A stretch of 47,752 bases of DNA. Source: a bacterium (lineage in GTDB: Bacteria; Acidobacteriota; HRBIN11; JAKEFK01). This document shows, in pieces, positions 43,356 to 47,752 of this stretch. The position numbers and the translations under genes were made by a program. The stretch spans positions 1 through 47,752 of the forward strand of contig JAKEFK010000274.1 of the NCBI GenBank assembly GCA_022616075.1, in the 5' to 3' direction. The notes beneath the pieces were generated by a model, which was given only the letters and a program-made list of their open reading frames with translations, was not told the origin of the DNA and did not search any database. Every line of letters begins with the position of its first letter. Positions within the stretch are counted from its first letter, which is position 1.

Positions 43356-44072
43356 TCACACATATCTCCTATTTCCCACCGCTTGATCCGCTACGATTTC
43401 TCCATCGCGGAGCATCACAATTCTTTTTGCGTGTTCCGCGATATCCATTTCATGTGTAATCAGAGCTATAGAAATTCCTTCTTCATTTAATCGCTGAAAT
43501 ATTTCCATTACCTGTTCGGAAGTTTTGGTGTCGAGATTTCCAGTGGGTTCATCCGCAAGCAAAATGGCCGGTTCATTGATGAGGGCCCGCGCGATCGCGA
43601 CCCTTTGCTGCTGGCCTCCGGAAAGCTGGGCAGGCGTATGCTCTTCCCACCCTGATAAGCCGACTCGTTTCATGCAGTCGCTTGCTCGTTCCCGCATTTG
43701 CTGGTCGGTTAAAGAGTTCTTGTGAGAGTAGATTAATGGCAGCTCCACGTTTTCAATTGCAGAGGTCCGTGCGAGAAGATTAAAGTTCTGAAAAATAAAA
43801 CCGATCTTTTCATTGCGGATTTCAGCTCTGCGGTCGCGGCTAAACGTGGAAACATCAAGACCCTCCAGAATGTATTTGCCTGCAGTCGGCCGGTCCAGAC
43901 ATCCAATGATGTTCATCAACGTTGATTTTCCGGATCCCGAAGGCCCCATGATTGCTATGTATTCACCTTTCTCAACCTCCAGGGAGATGCCACGAAGCGC
44001 AGGAACTTCATTTTCACCCATCGTGTACGTTTTCTTAAGATCGATGATCTCGATGACATTCGGCTTCATCAT
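43356..44072 (-). CDS. MacB/LolD-type ABC transporter ATP-binding protein
   Basis: 238 residues. Walker [11 protein letters not shown]-loop, signature [15 protein letters not shown], Walker [13 protein letters not shown] and the switch His in [10 protein letters not shown] are all intact. The sequence ([14 protein letters not shown] at the start) is typical of the MacB/LolD group that works with MacA adaptors and FtsX-type permeases. Its ATG overlaps the adaptor stop by one base (TAATG). As in many such loci, ATPase and permease are separate genes rather than one MacB chain. Confidence 0.93.
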   Translation of the reverse strand: MMKPNVIEIIDLKKTYTMGENEVPALRGISLEVEKGEYIAIMGPSGSGKSTLMNIIGCLDRPTAGKYILEGLDVSTFSRDRRAEIRNEKIGFIFQNFNLLARTSAIENVELPLIYSHKNSLTDQQMRERASDCMKRVGLSGWEEHTPAQLSGGQQQRVAIARALINEPAILLADEPTGNLDTKTSEQVMEIFQRLNEEGISIALITHEMDIAEHAKRIVMLRDGEIVADQAVGNRRYV

Positions 44073-45241
44073 TAGAAGCCTCTTCGTCTGCCGCCTTGCT
44101 GCTGATTCATTCCGCCTGTAGATTCCATCGCGCGGGAGGTCGTTAAACCGACAACGATGATCTGCCCGGGTTTCAAATTCCTGGACTCAATGGCCGTAAA
44201 GTTACCATCAGTAATCGAAGTCCTCACAGAAACAGGTTTCAGTTTGCCCTCCGCATCCATGGTATAGACAACGCTTTCTTTTCTACGGGTCCCTTTTTCT
44301 TCCTTACCAGGTGGTTCGGCAAGATCTTCAGGATCTGGGCGAAAACGAAGCGCGGCATTGTGAACTTTCATTACGCCGGTTTTGGTATCCACGGGAATCG
44401 TCACATTTGCAGTCATTCCCGGCTTAAGCTCAAGCTTCGGATTCGCAACATCGATCAGCACAGGATATGTGACGACATTCTGAACAACTTGCGTAGACAA
44501 TCGCACTTGGGAGATCTTTCCTTCAAATCTTCGTTCGGAGAAAGCATCCACATTGAATGTTGCTCTGCTACCAACCTGGATCTTGCCAATATCAGCTTCA
44601 TCGATATTGGTTGCAACCTGCATCCTCGTGAGGTCCTGGGCGATGGTGAACAGTGTGGGCGCCTGAAAGGATGCCGCTACAGTCTGGCCAATGTCGTACT
44701 GGCGATCCACCACAACACCATCGATGGGTGATTCAATCTTGGTGTAAGAAAGATTCGTCACTGCCTGGCGCAAGGCCGCTTCCGCCTGTTTGACGCTTGC
44801 CTGATTACTTTGTAGATTCGCGGATGCAACGTCAAATTCTGATTGCGCAAGCAGTTTGTTTTCCACAAGATTTTTTGAACGTTCGAATGCGATTTGAGAA
44901 TTCCTCGTTTCCACCCGGGCTCTTTCCAGATCAGCCTGTCTCTGATCCACCTGTGCCTGAAAGGAAGTGGGATCCAGCTCTGCAATCAACTGGCCCTTTT
45001 TTACTTTTGAATTGAAGTCCACATATATCTTCGAGATGATGCCGGAAACCTGACTTCCCACCTGAACGGTTTCGAAAGCAGACAGAGTTCCTGTGGCCGT
45101 CACCGTTGCAGTAACATCCCCCATCTCAACTTTCTCGGTGCGATATTTTGGTTCCTTGTTCCGTTTACTCGTTGAGGAAAGCCAGAAGGTAAGTCCGATC
45201 AATAGCAGGATGATAGTGGTGAATAGGAGCTTTTTTGACAT
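44072..45241 (-). CDS. MacA-like periplasmic adaptor (HlyD/RND-type fusion protein)
   Basis: 389 residues: an N-terminal membrane anchor (LLFTTIILLLIGLTFWL), a lipoyl domain split by a coiled-coil hairpin (residues ~100-170, LERARVETRNSQIAFERSKN), lipoyl half SPIDGVVVDRQYDIGQTV, then beta-barrel and membrane-proximal domains (YPVLIDVANPKLELKPGMTANV). It would bridge the MacB-type permease to an outer-membrane channel of the TolC type. No TolC gene is in the window. The tail QQQGGRRRGF is Gln/Gly/Arg rich. It is the first gene of the probable exporter-Ubl-E2-JAB transcript. Confidence 0.92.
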   Translation of the reverse strand: MSKKLLFTTIILLLIGLTFWLSSTSKRNKEPKYRTEKVEMGDVTATVTATGTLSAFETVQVGSQVSGIISKIYVDFNSKVKKGQLIAELDPTSFQAQVDQRQADLERARVETRNSQIAFERSKNLVENKLLAQSEFDVASANLQSNQASVKQAEAALRQAVTNLSYTKIESPIDGVVVDRQYDIGQTVAASFQAPTLFTIAQDLTRMQVATNIDEADIGKIQVGSRATFNVDAFSERRFEGKISQVRLSTQVVQNVVTYPVLIDVANPKLELKPGMTANVTIPVDTKTGVMKVHNAALRFRPDPEDLAEPPGKEEKGTRRKESVVYTMDAEGKLKPVSVRTSITDGNFTAIESRNLKPGQIIVVGLTTSRAMESTGGMNQQQGGRRRGF

Positions 45242-45285
45242 CTAATAATCGTAAGCAGAAGGAGAGGGATTTTCAAGAAAACTAA

Positions 45286-45306
45286 ATTCTTGGCGCTTTG
45301 GCGGTT
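45286..45306. repeat. Half copy of palindromic repeat family A
   Basis: AATTCTTGGCGCTTTGGCGGTT is the right arm only; the matching left arm is missing. It lies in the 69 bases between MacA and the next gene. Confidence 0.65.
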
Positions 45307-45310
45307 GACA

Positions 45311-46786
45311 TTACAGGAACTGGCCGCGCCGAACCCGATCCACTTCCTTGCGCGCGTCGCTGATTTCTTTGATGCTGTTGAGCAGTTTCATATAAAGCCG
45401 CGCATTGTTCATGGCGAGACATGCTTGTTGACCGGTGCGAGCCAATAGCTGTACATCCTGAGACTTAAAGCGGGCCGGGTCCGGGGAAGCCAGTTCGAGA
45501 GAGCCGGCAAGTTTGTCGTGCAAGATAATCGGCGTAGATAACCAGCTGCGGAACTCCAAATGGGTTAAGTTTCTCAGCAGTTCGAATTCCTTGCGATTCG
45601 ACTCACCTGTGAGCAGCGCAGCTTCCTTTCTTAACGCAAGCCATGGCCGAACATGTTGTGTCGGGACCTGGATCTCTTCAAATCTCGTTCCGTTCAAATA
45701 ATATAGAGTCAGGTCTGTTCCTTTCTCTTCCAGATTAAAAAGGAACACGTATTCCGCCTTGAAAATGGAGGAGCATTCGTTCAACAAAACGTGAAAAAGA
45801 ACTTTGGGCTCCAGCGTCGCTGTAATTTTACGATTCAGATTACCGATTTCCGTTTCCTTTTCATAAAACTTCTCACGATCATAATGCAACTGGGCATTGT
45901 AAAGCGTAAGCAAAAGTAGATGAGAGAAGATTGTTACAAGATAGAGGTCCTTCTCGTCAAAGGGCTTGCCGGATAAATGATTGTTTGCGCTTAAAACTCC
46001 GATCACGCGTTCGCCCACTTTCAACGGCACGCAGACAAGGGATTTCGTTGTGTATTGATGAAAGAAGGCAGATTCTGAAAACATTTTATCCTTTTGAACG
46101 TCTTTAATGAGCAAAGGCTTTCCCTCTTTTGCAACCCATCCGGCAATACCTTCACCCACTTTACGAACGGAGTTTTGGATCACATAGGGAGTCAAGCCTT
46201 TTGCCGCTTTAATCCGCAGTTCCCCGGTTTCGGGACTCAGTAGCATCAAGGAAGTTTTATCCACCTGTAAAATGTCCGCCAGCAATTCCACAATTCCCTG
46301 AATCAATTCATCCTGTTCGAATGTGAACTTATCAGGAAACTTATTTTCCAGAGGCAGAAACATCCGCGCAATACCTTCTTCTAGTTGCGTAAAATCGTTC
46401 TGGCTCGCGAGCGCCTGCTCCTGGTATTCTTCGATCCTCTTTGCAAGCTGCATGATGTGAGCCAGATCGTCTGTGTTTAAGGGCATCGTCATATTCCAGA
46501 AGGCGCCCTTTTTCTGTAATGTTCTCCCGAGCCGCACCTGACTCGCGCTCGTGTAAGTTACGATCGGAATCTGTGGAGAATTAGCATAAATGGCATCGAA
46601 CATTGCTTCCCCTTCGGTTCGACGAAGACTGGCATTGAGCAGGATCAGGCTGAAATTTTCCAGTGCCAGACGATTCGTGATTTGTTCGATGGTCGTCTCA
46701 TTAATGATCTTCCATTCGTTCCGGAACATGTCTTCCAGCATTTTCTGACTGAAGGGATCATCGTCAACCAAGAGTAATTTTCGCAT
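45311..46786 (-). CDS. Degenerate receiver protein with two GAF domains
   Basis: 491 residues. Residues 1-118 form a receiver fold (LLLVDDDP acidic pocket), but the phospho-acceptor Asp is replaced by Asn51 (LILLNAS) and the usual Lys before Pro is Met101 (MTMPLN). A coiled-coil linker leads to a first GAF domain (~165-305, VGEGIAGWVAKEGKPLLI) and a second (~330-470, LSTPIILHDKLAGSLEL). No kinase, cyclase or DNA-binding output follows, so it is likely a ligand-sensing or interaction protein. It starts two bases after the stop of the eIF2B-like gene; the two are one operon. Confidence 0.85.
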   Translation of the reverse strand: MRKLLLVDDDPFSQKMLEDMFRNEWKIINETTIEQITNRLALENFSLILLNASLRRTEGEAMFDAIYANSPQIPIVTYTSASQVRLGRTLQKKGAFWNMTMPLNTDDLAHIMQLAKRIEEYQEQALASQNDFTQLEEGIARMFLPLENKFPDKFTFEQDELIQGIVELLADILQVDKTSLMLLSPETGELRIKAAKGLTPYVIQNSVRKVGEGIAGWVAKEGKPLLIKDVQKDKMFSESAFFHQYTTKSLVCVPLKVGERVIGVLSANNHLSGKPFDEKDLYLVTIFSHLLLLTLYNAQLHYDREKFYEKETEIGNLNRKITATLEPKVLFHVLLNECSSIFKAEYVFLFNLEEKGTDLTLYYLNGTRFEEIQVPTQHVRPWLALRKEAALLTGESNRKEFELLRNLTHLEFRSWLSTPIILHDKLAGSLELASPDPARFKSQDVQLLARTGQQACLAMNNARLYMKLLNSIKEISDARKEVDRVRRGQFL

Positions 46787-46788
46787 CG

Positions 46789-47583
46789 TCAGAACATCCT
46801 CGAAATCCCGGTCTCTAGGAATAGACCTGAAATATTGGGAGGAGAGGTGAGATCAAAATAATAGTTTTCAACGTGTACCGAGCCGTTGCCCTCGTAAATT
46901 TCGTCGCGTGATCCTTGGCGCAACAGAAAATCGTCCTCCCAGCTATCCAGAACCTTTTCGGTTGTACCTATGAAATAATTCATTCTACCCTGTCTTTGTG
47001 CAAGTTCAGCCAGTGCTGCCGTGCCAATTTTATTTACGATTCCACGCGGGGTGATAGAATCGCATCCGAAAGCCAGCACTTCCACTCGAGATAGAACGGA
47101 AAACGCTGCCATATCTGTAATCAAATATACCTTGTGATGACTATCGGAAAGTTTTTCAGCAAGGCTTCGTCCCTCCAGTACCGGCCGTGATTCGGTACAA
47201 AAAATGTTAAGAGTATTGGGGACGCTTTTTAGCGATCGGTGAAGCAATCCGCTGTAGGAGTGAACCAGGATGTTCGTAAAGTTCGAAAGATGGGCTGAAA
47301 ACTTGTGACAGGCAGTTGTTTCATGTTTGTGATACATTTCCAGCCATGCCTGGGTCCGTTGGGGACTCAGCGGAATCTTGCGGAAGAAGTTTGAGAAATT
47401 CTGGAGGAGAGCCATGGCCGGATGCGCTTTACAAAGGGTTTGCAGATTCAAAAGGATCTGCTTTTCCTCCTGACCTTCCCGTAGAGTTTCCTGTATCCAA
47501 TCAATGGTGAGTCTCAGCAAATCGGAAGAGCCCGAATAGTTATTTGCGAGGAGAGTCTGATATGTTTCATCGACTCGGGTCAT
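46789..47583 (-). CDS. eIF2B/MtnA-family regulatory-type protein
   Basis: 264 residues. The C-terminal half has the family's ligand-site signatures: ESRPVLEGRSLAEKL (131-145), GCDSITPRGIVNKIGT (173-188). In isomerase members (MtnA, ribose-1,5-bisphosphate isomerase) a catalytic Cys follows the His in the earlier 'HCNS' position; here this reads HSYS (108-111), as in regulatory eIF2B-alpha-like subunits. The N-terminal helical domain and the missing Cys point to a sugar-phosphate or nucleotide sensor, not a catalyst. It is coupled to the pseudo-receiver GAF gene. The substrate or ligand is unknown. Confidence 0.75.
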   Translation of the reverse strand: MTRVDETYQTLLANNYSGSSDLLRLTIDWIQETLREGQEEKQILLNLQTLCKAHPAMALLQNFSNFFRKIPLSPQRTQAWLEMYHKHETTACHKFSAHLSNFTNILVHSYSGLLHRSLKSVPNTLNIFCTESRPVLEGRSLAEKLSDSHHKVYLITDMAAFSVLSRVEVLAFGCDSITPRGIVNKIGTAALAELAQRQGRMNYFIGTTEKVLDSWEDDFLLRQGSRDEIYEGNGSVHVENYYFDLTSPPNISGLFLETGISRMF

Positions 47584-47622
47584 TGATTCAAAAAGTATAG
47601 CATGGGCGCGCTGATGCCGCGA

Positions 47623-47717
47623 TTCCTCCCCCTTATGAAGGGGGAGATCACGTGGGGGTTGGGGAGATAAACTAAGACAACCCTCCGCTAACCTCTCCCT
47701 TTATAAGGGAGGGGAAT
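47623..47717. repeat. Palindromic repeat, family E copy 3
   Basis: TTCCTCCCCCTTATGAAGGGGGAGA and CTCTCCCTTTATAAGGGAGGGGAA bracket GGGGGTTGGGG/CAACCCTCC arms. It lies upstream of the eIF2B-like gene. The 36 bases after it to the window end hold nothing recognisable. Confidence 0.85.
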
Positions 47718-47752
47718 TCCATCTCATTTGAATTCATTGTGTTTCTCAAATA

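Noticed and set aside
46789-47583. Methylthioribose-1-phosphate isomerase (MtnA)
   Set aside because: Too short, and the catalytic Cys position is occupied by Ser in HSYS; no other methionine-salvage gene is adjacent.

Overview
The window looks like chromosomal DNA of an uncultured, probably Gram-negative bacterium. Acidobacteriota or a neighbouring phylum would fit, but this is an inference. The hints are a MacA-type periplasmic adaptor, a Tat signal, a DUF7948-type secreted domain, clustered membrane-linked sugar transferases, a sigma54 activator, and very many imperfect palindromes between genes of the kind common in environmental Acidobacteria-like genomes. Most of the window is housekeeping. 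Positions 1-3160 and 38663-39780 are accessory or decayed.

Layout. 1-3160: a membrane protein, a broken serine-recombinase element, and a TIR-domain gene interrupted by a stop codon. 3161-13995: a coiled-coil methyltransferase, galT, yraN-cysS, four family-4-like glycosyltransferases in nested order (A-B-B-A), a hypothetical protein with a basic tail, and a UbiA-type prenyltransferase, together resembling a surface-glycan region. 13918-20200: a B12-binding radical SAM enzyme, an APC permease with a Tat-exported Ntn-hydrolase asparaginase, a secreted DUF7948-like protein and a voltage-sensor K+ channel. 20249-20690: tRNA-Leu(UAA), tRNA-Cys(GCA) and tRNA-Gly(GCC), all minus strand. 20754-25310: a signalling block with a lone receiver, a histidine kinase overlapping a sigma54-dependent regulator, and a second lone receiver behind a very good -24/-12 promoter. 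25456-31013: glutamate dehydrogenase, NUDIX hydrolase, queG, DUF309, VIT1-like transporter. 31210-38666: ClC channel with CBS and RCK_C domains, a DUF4342-like/TPR protein, an SPOUT rRNA methyltransferase, pepA, an NAD-type isocitrate dehydrogenase and an orphan nuoF. 38663-39780: a nucleotidyltransferase pseudogene and a dense repeat cluster.

The most interesting region is 39783-45241 on the minus strand. It reads, in transcription order: MacA-like adaptor, MacB-type ATPase, MacB-type permease, a YukD-like ubiquitin-fold protein, an E2-like protein with an intact YP..PP and HPN segment plus a candidate active-site Cys, a JAB/JAMM isopeptidase with every metal ligand, and a methyltransferase. 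Gaps within the Ubl-E2-JAB core and to the permease are only 4 to 23 bases. No E1 (ThiF/MoeB-like) gene is visible in the window, and the ubiquitin-like protein has no C-terminal Gly-Gly. It may be a prokaryotic ubiquitin-like system tied to an ABC exporter. After it come a degenerate receiver-GAF-GAF protein and an eIF2B-like regulatory protein (45311-47583).

A second theme is genome-wide palindromic repeats. At least six families occur in 2 to 4 copies here, and several supply the stop codon or last residues of genes (galT, NUDIX, K+ channel, ClC, and probably the ubiquitin-like gene).
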